DNA from: Caballeronia catudaia
GTDB taxonomy: Bacteria; Pseudomonadota; Gammaproteobacteria; Burkholderiales; Burkholderiaceae
NCBI RefSeq assembly: GCF_001544755.2
Contig: NZ_FCOF02000015.1
Coordinates: 1-64,000, forward strand
Direction: 5' to 3'
DNA length: 64,000 bases
Shown: piece after piece, positions 49,404 to 57,264 of the stretch
Numbering within the stretch: position 1 is the stretch's first letter
Layout: every line of letters starts with the position of its first letter
Notes under the pieces: model-generated
The model's input: only the letters and a program-made list of their open reading frames with translations
Databases searched by the model: none
Told to the model about the DNA's origin: nothing
Made by a program: the position numbers and the translations under genes

Positions 49404-49445
49404 TCACCTCTTCTCCCCAATCTTTCTGTCGCACCTCTTCTCCCC
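49404..49445 (+). promoter_or_regulatory. C-rich, G-poor repeated tract in the rho leader (candidate rut site)
   Basis: CACCTCTTCTCCCC occurs twice, perfectly (49405-49418 and 49432-49445), within a pyrimidine-rich stretch that contains only two G. Its second copy ends 14 bp before the rho ATG. Rho loads on unstructured C-rich, G-poor RNA, and rho is autoregulated by attenuation in E. coli, so this is a plausible rut site. This function is inferred, not shown. Confidence 0.45.
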
Positions 49446-49459
49446 GGCGGGAAATCCGT

Positions 49460-50725
49460 ATGCATTTATCCGAGCTCAAGTCTCAGCACGTCTCCGCACT
49501 GATCGAGATGGCCAATGGCCTCGAAATCGAAAATGCGAACCGCCTGCGCAAGCAGGAACTCATGTTCGCGATTCTTAAAAAGCGCGCCAAGGCTGGCGAC
49601 ACGATTTTCGGCGACGGAACCCTCGAAGTGCTGCCCGATGGCTTCGGTTTCCTGCGCTCGCCCGAGACCTCGTATCTCGCGAGTACGGACGATATCTACA
49701 TCAGTCCGTCGCAAATCCGCCGCTTCAATCTGCACACCGGCGACACGATCGAAGGCGAAGTACGCACGCCGAAGGACGGCGAGCGTTATTTCGCGCTCGT
49801 GAAGGTGGACAAAGTCAACGGGCAGCCGCCCGAGGCCTCGAAACACAAGATCATGTTCGAGAACCTCACGCCGCTGCATCCGAACAAGCCGCTGCCGCTC
49901 GAACGCGAAATGCGCGGCGAAGAGAATGTGACGGGCCGGATCATCGACATGATTTCGCCGATCGGCAAGGGCCAGCGCGGCCTGCTCGTCGCGTCGCCGA
50001 AGTCGGGCAAGACCGTGATGCTCCAGCACATCGCGCATGCGGTGAAGGCGAATCATCCGGACGTCATCCTGTTCGTGCTGCTCATCGACGAGCGTCCGGA
50101 AGAAGTAACGGAAATGCAGCGCTCGGTGAAGGGCGAAGTCATCGCGTCGACCTTCGACGAACCCGCCGCGCGTCACGTGCAGGTGGCCGAGATGGTCATC
50201 GAGAAGGCGAAGCGTCTCGTCGAAATGAAGCACGACGTCGTGATTCTGCTCGACTCGATCACGCGTCTCGCGCGCGCTTACAACACGGTCGTGCCGGCGT
50301 CCGGCAAGGTGCTGACGGGCGGTGTCGACGCCAACGCGCTGCAGCGTCCGAAGCGCTTCTTCGGAGCTGCGCGCAACATCGAGGAAGGCGGTTCGCTCAC
50401 GATCATCGGCACGGCGCTCATCGAAACGGGCAGCCGCATGGACGACGTGATCTACGAAGAGTTCAAGGGCACCGGCAACATGGAAGTGCACCTCGAACGC
50501 CGTCTCGCGGAAAAGCGCGTCTATCCGTCGATCAACCTGAACAAGTCGGGCACGCGCCGCGAGGAATTGCTCATCAAGCCGGATCTGCTGCAGAAGGTCT
50601 GGGTGCTGCGCAAGTTCATCCACGACATGGACGAAGTGGAAGCCATGGAATTCCTGCTCGACAAGATCCGTCAGACGAAGAACAACGCCGAGTTCTTCGA
50701 TATGATGCGTCGCGGCGGAGGCTGA
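49460..50725 (+). CDS. rho: Transcription termination factor Rho
   Basis: A 421-residue hexameric RNA-dependent ATPase/helicase. The N-terminal SAP-like domain ([20 protein letters not shown]), the cold-shock-like RNA-binding domain ([20 protein letters not shown]), Walker A ASPKSGKT (178-185), Walker [17 protein letters not shown] and the Q/R-loop segments are intact. Length matches the family. The start at 49460 is the canonical N-terminus; the longer in-frame extension back into trxA is not. A terminator follows. Confidence 0.98.
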   Translation: MHLSELKSQHVSALIEMANGLEIENANRLRKQELMFAILKKRAKAGDTIFGDGTLEVLPDGFGFLRSPETSYLASTDDIYISPSQIRRFNLHTGDTIEGEVRTPKDGERYFALVKVDKVNGQPPEASKHKIMFENLTPLHPNKPLPLEREMRGEENVTGRIIDMISPIGKGQRGLLVASPKSGKTVMLQHIAHAVKANHPDVILFVLLIDERPEEVTEMQRSVKGEVIASTFDEPAARHVQVAEMVIEKAKRLVEMKHDVVILLDSITRLARAYNTVVPASGKVLTGGVDANALQRPKRFFGAARNIEEGGSLTIIGTALIETGSRMDDVIYEEFKGTGNMEVHLERRLAEKRVYPSINLNKSGTRREELLIKPDLLQKVWVLRKFIHDMDEVEAMEFLLDKIRQTKNNAEFFDMMRRGGG

Positions 50726-50750
50726 TCCATTTCAGCTTTGCGTTCGAACG

Positions 50751-50782
50751 AAAACCGCCTGCTTTGTCAGGCGGTTTTTTTT
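50751..50782 (+). terminator. Intrinsic terminator of rho
   Basis: AACCGCCTG (50753-50761) pairs with CAGGCGGTT (50768-50776) around a 6-nt loop, followed by eight T in total at the 3' side. Confidence 0.92.
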
Positions 50783-50843
50783 CTATGTGCAGATATTTGC
50801 CAATTCTGCCTTGCCGCGCATGATCGAGCGTTCGGTAAACTGA

Positions 50844-52481
50844 TTGATTAATCGCAGCCATCGCGACTTCGTTCTTCGACGGTATCCACGGTGCCTGCCG
50901 ATTCGATCATTCTCCGTGGCAAACCCCTTGAATACCAGCGACACGAAAAGCCGCGCCTTGTATCAGCAGGCGTTGGACGCCTATCAGCGCCGGGGCCTGG
51001 GCTCGGCTCTTGAGCATCTCGACCAATGCATCGCGGAATCTGGCGGCAACGCGGACTTGCATAACGCCTTGCTCCTGAAAGGCATGATCTCTCTGGATCT
51101 GCAACGCAATGCGGAAGCAAGGCAGTGCTTCGAGCGGGCCGTTGAGATTTCCCCCAGTGTGACATCTCACTATGCCCTTTCCGTATCGCTCGCGAGACTC
51201 GAACACTTCGATCTCGCCGCCGCGCAAGCCCGTAAGGGGCTCGCACTGCCGCACGAACAACGACAACCCCTCGAGACGGCGAATCTGCTTCACTGTCTGG
51301 GCGACGCGCTGCGACAAGACAAAAGATTCGAAGAAGCGGCGCAAGCATATCGGCAGGCGCTCGACCTCTTTCCGAACAATCGCGACGCGCACCTCAGCCT
51401 CGGATTCCTTCTCCTGTCTCAGGATCAGCTCGAAGCCGCAATCGAGCATTTCAGGCAAACGTTAGCTATTGATCCAGATTATCTTCCGGGTCACTCGAAC
51501 CTTGCGTATGCGCTGCTGGCGACGGGCAGCTTTGAGGAAGCATGGCCGCACTTCGAGCACCGCTGGGTGAGTTTCGTGGATTCGGCCGGAAAGGGTCTGT
51601 CGTCGAGACCAGCGTTGCCAATCCGCCGCTGGGAAGGCGAGTTCACTGCACGGAACGATCAACGCCTGCTGGTGCTGGCCGAACAAGGGCTGGGCGACAC
51701 CCTCCAGTTCTGCCGTTACCTGCCTCGGGTGCTCACGCGATTCCAAACAGTCGGCTTCGTTTGCCCCAAGCCGCTGCGACGGCTGCTCGATCAATCTTTC
51801 CGTTCCCGCTGGCCCAATCTGATCCTGCTCGATAAAGTGCCCGCCAGCGTCTGGGAATGGGATGGCTATATCCCGCTGATGTCCATGCCCAAGGCATTCG
51901 GGACCGATCTGCACACCATACCAGCCGATATTCCCTATCTTCATGTCGAACCCGGTGCCGTGCGAAAATTCTCCAGTCGGCTGGACAAGCTGGCTGGTGC
52001 TTCGTCGCCGCGTATCGGTCTGGTGTGGGCGGGTGGTCATGGCGGCCTCGGTGTCGATCAATGGCGAAGCATCGCGCCAGAGCAACTGGATCCGCTTTTT
52101 GCCTGGCCTCACGCGCAATGGGTGAGCTTGCAAAAACCGGAGTCCACCACCAAACGACTCGGGCCGGACCAGCATGCCCGCGTTGTCGACTGGATGAACG
52201 AAATCGATGATTTCGCAGCTACCGCCGGACTCGTGGCGTCGCTTGATCTGGTCATCTCGGTAGACACCTCGGTCGCTCATCTCGCGGCGGCAATGGGCAA
52301 GCCGGTATGGCTGCTCAATCGCTTTGCCGGCTGCTGGCGCTGGTTGCGTGGCCGGGACGACAGCCCGTGGTATCCGAGCATGCGCATCTTCACGCAGAAA
52401 AAACCTGGCGATTGGAAAGAAGTGCTGCAGCGCGTGCTGATCGAACTCGAACGCGCGCGGCACGAACTCACAATCGGTTAG
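50844..52481 (+). CDS. Tetratricopeptide-repeat protein with C-terminal GT9-like glycosyltransferase domain
   Basis: Up to 545 residues. Residues ~35-235 form TPR helices (for example AEARQCFERAVEISP, FEEAAQAYRQALDLFPNNRD and LEAAIEHFRQTLAIDPDY). The C-terminal ~300 residues resemble GT9/GT-B proteins: VLAEQGLGDTLQFCRYLPRV, then RIGLVWAGG and LVISVDTSVAHLAAAMGKPV. Such fusions are found in flagellin or surface-glycan glycosylation loci; the acceptor here is unknown. The start is uncertain: the frame opens with TTG 50844 and GTG 50916 is a good alternative, with no clear ribosome-binding site. Codon choice looks less GC-biased than in its neighbours. Confidence 0.8.
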   Translation: MINRSHRDFVLRRYPRCLPIRSFSVANPLNTSDTKSRALYQQALDAYQRRGLGSALEHLDQCIAESGGNADLHNALLLKGMISLDLQRNAEARQCFERAVEISPSVTSHYALSVSLARLEHFDLAAAQARKGLALPHEQRQPLETANLLHCLGDALRQDKRFEEAAQAYRQALDLFPNNRDAHLSLGFLLLSQDQLEAAIEHFRQTLAIDPDYLPGHSNLAYALLATGSFEEAWPHFEHRWVSFVDSAGKGLSSRPALPIRRWEGEFTARNDQRLLVLAEQGLGDTLQFCRYLPRVLTRFQTVGFVCPKPLRRLLDQSFRSRWPNLILLDKVPASVWEWDGYIPLMSMPKAFGTDLHTIPADIPYLHVEPGAVRKFSSRLDKLAGASSPRIGLVWAGGHGGLGVDQWRSIAPEQLDPLFAWPHAQWVSLQKPESTTKRLGPDQHARVVDWMNEIDDFAATAGLVASLDLVISVDTSVAHLAAAMGKPVWLLNRFAGCWRWLRGRDDSPWYPSMRIFTQKKPGDWKEVLQRVLIELERARHELTIG

Positions 52482-52545
52482 CCGACCCGCGCAACATCGG
52501 CTACGGCACAATACGCGACTGACGACAACCGATTCGACCGCCCGA

Positions 52546-53373
52546 ATGGCCAACCTCTTCTCACGCTGGTTAGGCGCGCAGCGCCGCGAGCGCGCGCTGC
52601 GCAAATACGCCATCGACGACGCGCTCTGGCGGCGCACGCTCGACGCGTATCCGTGCTTCAGCCATCTGGGCGTGGAAGACCTTCGACGTCTGCGCGAGAC
52701 CGCGAGCCTGTTTATCGCGCGGAAGGAATTCTCGACCGCGCACGATCTCGAACTGACCGATCAGATGATCGTCTCGATCGCCGCCCAAGCCTGTCTGCCG
52801 GTGCTCAATCTCGATCTCGATCTATATCGCGGCTGGGTCGGCGTGATCGTCTATCCGGGCGAATTCGTGATCCGAAAGACAGTCGAGGACGAAGATGGCG
52901 TCGTGCACGAGGTCGAGCACGATGCGAGCGGCGAGGCGTGGGAAGGCGGCCCCGTCGTGCTCTCCTGGGAGGACACGCAAATGAGCGACGGCTCGGAGGC
53001 CTACAACGTCGTGATCCACGAGTTCGCGCACAAGATCGACATGGTGACGGGCGTCGCCGACGGGCATCCGCCGCTCTTTCGCCGCTGGCACGCACCGCTC
53101 GATACGACCGCCTGGGCCGATATTTTCGACAATGCCTACGACCACTTCTGCGCGCGCGTGGACGCGGTGCCGGAGCGCCGCTGGAACCGCTTCGAGCGCG
53201 AATCGCTGATCGATCCTTACGCGGCGGACCATCCGTCGGAATTCTTCGCGGTGTGCAGCGAGGCGCTTTTCGTGACACCGAAGGCGTTCGAGGCCGAGTA
53301 TCCGGAGCTTTACCGGCTACTTGCGCGCTATTACCGGCAGGACCCGGCGGGCGTGGGCGCGCTTGTCGCGTAG
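52546..53373 (+). CDS. mtfA: MtfA-family zinc-dependent peptidase (M90)
   Basis: A 275-residue protein of the MtfA (YeeI) family. The zinc site is HEFAHKID (His158, Glu159, His162), with the downstream DPYAADHPSEFFAVCSEALF segment supplying a further ligand. In E. coli MtfA binds the repressor Mlc, releasing ptsG, and has aminopeptidase activity. Whether an Mlc partner exists here is unknown. It lies 64 bp after the TPR-glycosyltransferase gene. Confidence 0.92.
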   Translation: MANLFSRWLGAQRRERALRKYAIDDALWRRTLDAYPCFSHLGVEDLRRLRETASLFIARKEFSTAHDLELTDQMIVSIAAQACLPVLNLDLDLYRGWVGVIVYPGEFVIRKTVEDEDGVVHEVEHDASGEAWEGGPVVLSWEDTQMSDGSEAYNVVIHEFAHKIDMVTGVADGHPPLFRRWHAPLDTTAWADIFDNAYDHFCARVDAVPERRWNRFERESLIDPYAADHPSEFFAVCSEALFVTPKAFEAEYPELYRLLARYYRQDPAGVGALVA

Positions 53374-53385
53374 GGTCCGAAAAAA

Positions 53386-53414
53386 GTGTCAAGCAACTGA
53401 TTTTCTGGCATAAT
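53386..53414 (+). promoter_or_regulatory. Candidate sigma-70 promoter for rpmE2
   Basis: GTGTCA (53386-53391, 4/6) is followed after 17 bp by an extended -10, TGGCATAAT (-10 hexamer CATAAT 53409-53414). It lies ~85 bp before the rpmE2 ATG, downstream of the mtfA stop. Confidence 0.5.
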
Positions 53415-53500
53415 CGCCGTTTTTCGACCCTAGGCAAGTGACTCGCGCGGTCCATGCGAAAGCGCAGCGGGTTGGCTACCGCCAGATACCAGGAAAGACC

Positions 53501-53755
53501 ATGAAACAAGGCATTCATCCGGATTACCGCGAAGTCCTGTTCGTCGACATGTCGAACGACTTCAGGTTTGTGACCCGCTCGACCATCCAGACGCGCGAAA
53601 CCGCCGAATTCAACGGCAAGAGCTACCCGCTCGCGAAGATCGAAGTGTCGTCGGAATCGCACCCGTTCTATACGGGCCAGCAGAAGATCATGGACACGGC
53701 AGGCCGCGTCGAGAAGTTCAACAACAAGTTCGCGCGCTTCTCCACCAAGAAGTAA
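53501..53755 (+). CDS. rpmE2: 50S ribosomal protein L31, type B
   Basis: The 84-residue type B L31 ([20 protein letters not shown]). The four zinc-binding Cys of the type A form are absent, as expected for the zinc-independent paralogue. It ends with the family-typical [19 protein letters not shown] precedes the ATG at 53501. It has its own promoter candidate and terminator. Confidence 0.97.
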   Translation: MKQGIHPDYREVLFVDMSNDFRFVTRSTIQTRETAEFNGKSYPLAKIEVSSESHPFYTGQQKIMDTAGRVEKFNNKFARFSTKK

Positions 53756-53775
53756 GTCGGACTCTGGGCTTCAGC

Positions 53776-53806
53776 AAAAAAGGGCAGCTTTGGCTGCCCT
53801 TTTTTG
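53776..53806 (+). terminator. Intrinsic terminator of rpmE2
   Basis: AAAAAGGGCAGC (53777-53788) pairs with GCTGCCCTTTTT (53793-53804) around a TTTG loop, ending in a T run. Confidence 0.93.
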
Positions 53807-53970
53807 TCGCTGATTGTTTTTCGTCTTTCAGGCGGCGCGCATCGGCACTGCTTTTGCTGCATCGATCGAGCGTCGTCGTGTCTGGTCACGGCGCGCACCG
53901 CGATCCGCCTTCAACCCCGCCGCGCGACTACAATGCCGGTTGCTCCGGCCCCGCCCGCACCTTGCGCGAG

Positions 53971-55767
53971 ATGAGCGGCCCCTTATCCAACCAAGCTTCT
54001 CGCATGCGATCTGTCGTTCGTCTGACTGCCTCCGCCACCAGCGCCCTGCCGCGCTGGCTTTTGCTCGCCATCTGTATCACCTACGCATCGTTCGGCCTGT
54101 TCGGCCGCGATCCGTGGAAGAACGAGGATGCGGCAGGCTTCGGCGTCATGTGGACGATGGCCAACGGCGACGCGCGCGACTGGCTGCTGCCGAACCTCGT
54201 CGGTCGTGCGCCGACCGCGGACGGCCCGCTGATGTACTGGCTCGGCGCATCGGCGATCCGACTGCTGAGCCCCTGGGTCGATGCGAGCAACGCGTCGCGC
54301 GTGGTCACCGGTCTGCTCTTCTGTCTCGCGTGCGCATTCGTCTGGTATTCGACCTATCTGCTCGGCCGGCGCGACGAAGCGCAGCCGTTCAAATACGCAT
54401 TCGGCGGGGAACCGGAGCCGCGCGACTATGGCCGCACGCTCGCCGACGGCGCGCTGCTCATCCTGCTCGCGTGTTTCGGCCTCGCCGAACGCGGTCACGA
54501 GACCACGCCGCAACTCGCGCAGTTCGCCGGCACTGCAATGCTCATCTACGGTCTCGTGCGCAGCCTCGACAAGCCGATCCACGGCGGCCTCGTCTGGGGC
54601 GTGGCGATCGGCGTGGTGGGGCTGTCGAGCTCGCCCGTGCTCGTGTTCGCGCTTTTGCTCTGCACGCTCGCGATGACGATCATCGTGAAGCAGGTGCGCG
54701 CCGCGCCACTTCTGATCTTCGGCCTGCCGGTCGCGATCCTGCTGATCGCCGCGTGGGTGCTGCCAACACTGCACTACTTCCCCGAAGACGGCGAATGGTG
54801 GCTGCGCCAATGGTGGCGCAACAGCTTCTCGTTCTTCTCCGGCACGCCCGGAGCCATCTTGGGTTACGCGATCAAGAACCTGCCGCTCTTCACGTGGCCT
54901 GCGTGGCCGCTCGCGATATGGGCGTTCGTCAGCTGGGGCGGACTGCGCCGCTCGCCGCACGTGGGGGTGCCGCTGTCGATCATCGGGCCGCTGCTCGTGC
55001 TCGTCGTCTTGCAGGCGCACGAAACCAACCGGCTCTTCATGCTGCTCCTGCCGCCGCTCTCCGTGCTCGCGACCTTCGCGCTGCCCACGTTGAAGCGCGG
55101 CGCGATCAACGCGATCGACTGGTTCGCGATGCTCAGCTTCACCGTCATCGGCTCGCTCGTGTGGCTCGTGTGGACCGCGGGCATGTTCGGCTTTCCCGCG
55201 CCGATGGCCCGCAATCTCGCGCGTCTCGCGCCGGGCTTCCACCCCGAGTTCAAGCTGATTTCCTTCGTGTGCGCGGTGGCCGTGACCGTCTGCTGGTTCA
55301 TGCTCGCGCGCTGGCGTCTCGCGCGTCATCCGAAGGTGTTGTGGCGCAGCGTCGTGCTGTCGAGCGCGGGCACCACGCTCATGTGGGTGCTGCTCATGAC
55401 CCTGTGGCTGCCGGTGGTGAACTACAGCCGGACGTATCGCGATGTCGCGGAGCGGATCGCCGATCACCTGCCGCCCGACTACACCTGCATCTCGCCCGTG
55501 CGCCTGGGCGACGCGCAGATCGCGACCTTCGCCTATTTCGGCGGCATGCACTTCGCGTTCGACGAGGACTGCGACGTGATCCTGCGCCAGGACCGGGCGG
55601 ACTTCGGCGAGCCGTCGTCGATGTCGGCGTTCCAGTGGAAGCTCGTTTGGGAAGGCCGGCGCGTCGCCGACCGCGACGAGCGTTTCCGCCTTTACGTGCG
55701 CATCGAGCGTCCCACGCCGCCGGCGAAGAAACCGCTGCGTCCGAAGAGCCTGCGCCAGGCGCAATAA
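53971..55767 (+). CDS. GT39 / ArnT-like integral membrane glycosyltransferase
   Basis: About 598 residues with a dozen or so hydrophobic helices. The first periplasmic loop has GRDPWKNEDAAGFGVMW, the acidic DPW-x-NED motif that marks GT39/ArnT (PMT-fold) enzymes, which move sugar from a polyprenyl-phosphate donor to lipid A or proteins. A soluble periplasmic domain ends the protein. Starts at 53971 (MSGPLSNQ) or 54004 (MRSVVRLT) are both plausible; the open frame continues to 53854 with no membrane-like sequence. Its stop is 4 bp before the MATE gene, suggesting co-translation. Donor and acceptor are unknown. Confidence 0.82.
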   Translation: MSGPLSNQASRMRSVVRLTASATSALPRWLLLAICITYASFGLFGRDPWKNEDAAGFGVMWTMANGDARDWLLPNLVGRAPTADGPLMYWLGASAIRLLSPWVDASNASRVVTGLLFCLACAFVWYSTYLLGRRDEAQPFKYAFGGEPEPRDYGRTLADGALLILLACFGLAERGHETTPQLAQFAGTAMLIYGLVRSLDKPIHGGLVWGVAIGVVGLSSSPVLVFALLLCTLAMTIIVKQVRAAPLLIFGLPVAILLIAAWVLPTLHYFPEDGEWWLRQWWRNSFSFFSGTPGAILGYAIKNLPLFTWPAWPLAIWAFVSWGGLRRSPHVGVPLSIIGPLLVLVVLQAHETNRLFMLLLPPLSVLATFALPTLKRGAINAIDWFAMLSFTVIGSLVWLVWTAGMFGFPAPMARNLARLAPGFHPEFKLISFVCAVAVTVCWFMLARWRLARHPKVLWRSVVLSSAGTTLMWVLLMTLWLPVVNYSRTYRDVAERIADHLPPDYTCISPVRLGDAQIATFAYFGGMHFAFDEDCDVILRQDRADFGEPSSMSAFQWKLVWEGRRVADRDERFRLYVRIERPTPPAKKPLRPKSLRQAQ

Positions 55768-55771
55768 CGCG

Positions 55772-57169
55772 ATGCGCGCGACCCCGACATCGACCGGCAC
55801 GACCGGCACGCTGCGCGACGCGCGCAAGATCGCTGCGCTCGCATGGCCGGTGCTGATCGGCCAGTTGGCGGTGATCGCGTTCGGCGTCATCGACACCGCG
55901 ATGGTCGGCCGCTTCTCCGCCACCGATCTCGCCGCGCTCGGGCTGGGCGGCTCCGTCTATATCTCGGTGTATATCGGGCTGACGGGGATTCTCGTCGCGT
56001 TGCAGCCGATCGCCGGACAGCTTTTCGGCGCGGGCCGCGAAAGCGAGATCGGCGAGGAAACGCGGCAGGCGTTGTGGCTTGCCGCGGCGCTCACCGTCAT
56101 CGGCTTCGTGCTGCTCTACTTTCCCGAGCCGATTCTCTCGCTCGCGAAAACGCCGCCCGCGCTGCACGAGCGCACCGTCGACTATCTGCGGATTCTGTCG
56201 TTCGGCCTGCCCGCGAGCCTCGCGTTTCGCGTCTACAGTTCGCTCACCAACGCGGTCGGCAAGCCGCGGCTCGTGATGTTTCTGCAAGTCGGCGGCCTGT
56301 TGCTCAAGTTTCCGCTCAACACGTGGTTCATCTTCGGCGGCGCGGGCGTGCCCGCGCTCGGCGGCCCCGGCTGCGCGCTCGCGAGCACGCTCATCAACTG
56401 GGCGCTGGCGATCGTCGGCATGACGGTGCTCTTCAAAGTCGAGTTCTTCCGACCGTTCGGCATCTTCTCGCGCTTCTGCTGGCCGGTCTGGCGACGGCAG
56501 TTTGCGCTCCTGCGTCTCGGCATTCCGATGGGACTGTCGTATCTCATCGAAGTGACGTCGTACACGTTCATGGCGCTCTTCATCTCGCGCTTCGGCACGA
56601 CCACGCTCGCCGGCCATCAGATCGCGGGCAATCTCGGCGCGGTGCTGTATATGACGCCGCTGTCGATCGGCATTGCATCGTCGACGCTCGTGTCGCAGGC
56701 GCTCGGCGCGCAGCGCTTCGACGACGCGCGCTCGATCGGGCGTCACGGCATCGGCATGGCGTGCGTGCTCGCGCTCGTGTACGGCGTGGCGCTGATCGCC
56801 GCCCGCCCGCACGTGATCGCCGCCTATACGCCCGACGCGCACGTGATCGCCGCCGCGATGCCGCTCGTGCTCATCATCTTCTTCTATCACCTTGGCGACG
56901 CGCTCCAGATCACCGTCGCGTTCATCCTGCGCGCGTACAAGGTGACGGTCGTGCCGACCGTGATCTATGCCGTCGCGCTGTGGGGTATCGGGCTCGGCGG
57001 CGGCTATCTGCTCGGCTTCGATGTCGGCGGCGGCGTGCCCGAATGGTTGCAGGGCGCGCGCGGCTTCTGGATCGCCAACTCGGCGAGCCTGGGTGTCGCG
57101 GGCGTCGGTCTCTTCGTCTATTGGCGACGCGTGAGCGCGCGGCATGTGTCGCGGGTCGACGCCGACTGA
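55772..57169 (+). CDS. MATE-family multidrug/Na+ (or H+) antiporter, NorM type
   Basis: A 465-residue transporter with about 12 membrane helices in two related halves. WPVLIGQLAVIAFGVIDTAM and the second-half equivalent RLGIPMGLSYLIEVTSYTFM show the pseudo-repeat typical of MATE exporters. The family expels cationic drugs and dyes; some members flip lipids. It starts 4 bp after the GT39 gene. Substrate unknown. Confidence 0.92.
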   Translation: MRATPTSTGTTGTLRDARKIAALAWPVLIGQLAVIAFGVIDTAMVGRFSATDLAALGLGGSVYISVYIGLTGILVALQPIAGQLFGAGRESEIGEETRQALWLAAALTVIGFVLLYFPEPILSLAKTPPALHERTVDYLRILSFGLPASLAFRVYSSLTNAVGKPRLVMFLQVGGLLLKFPLNTWFIFGGAGVPALGGPGCALASTLINWALAIVGMTVLFKVEFFRPFGIFSRFCWPVWRRQFALLRLGIPMGLSYLIEVTSYTFMALFISRFGTTTLAGHQIAGNLGAVLYMTPLSIGIASSTLVSQALGAQRFDDARSIGRHGIGMACVLALVYGVALIAARPHVIAAYTPDAHVIAAAMPLVLIIFFYHLGDALQITVAFILRAYKVTVVPTVIYAVALWGIGLGGGYLLGFDVGGGVPEWLQGARGFWIANSASLGVAGVGLFVYWRRVSARHVSRVDAD

Positions 57170-57264
57170 GCGATTCTCGCAATGCGTCGCCCGATCGACG
57201 CGATCAGAAAGAATGACGTAAGGCTCAAGTAGAATTTCGCGTCGAGGAATCTCGGAGCGAGTGG

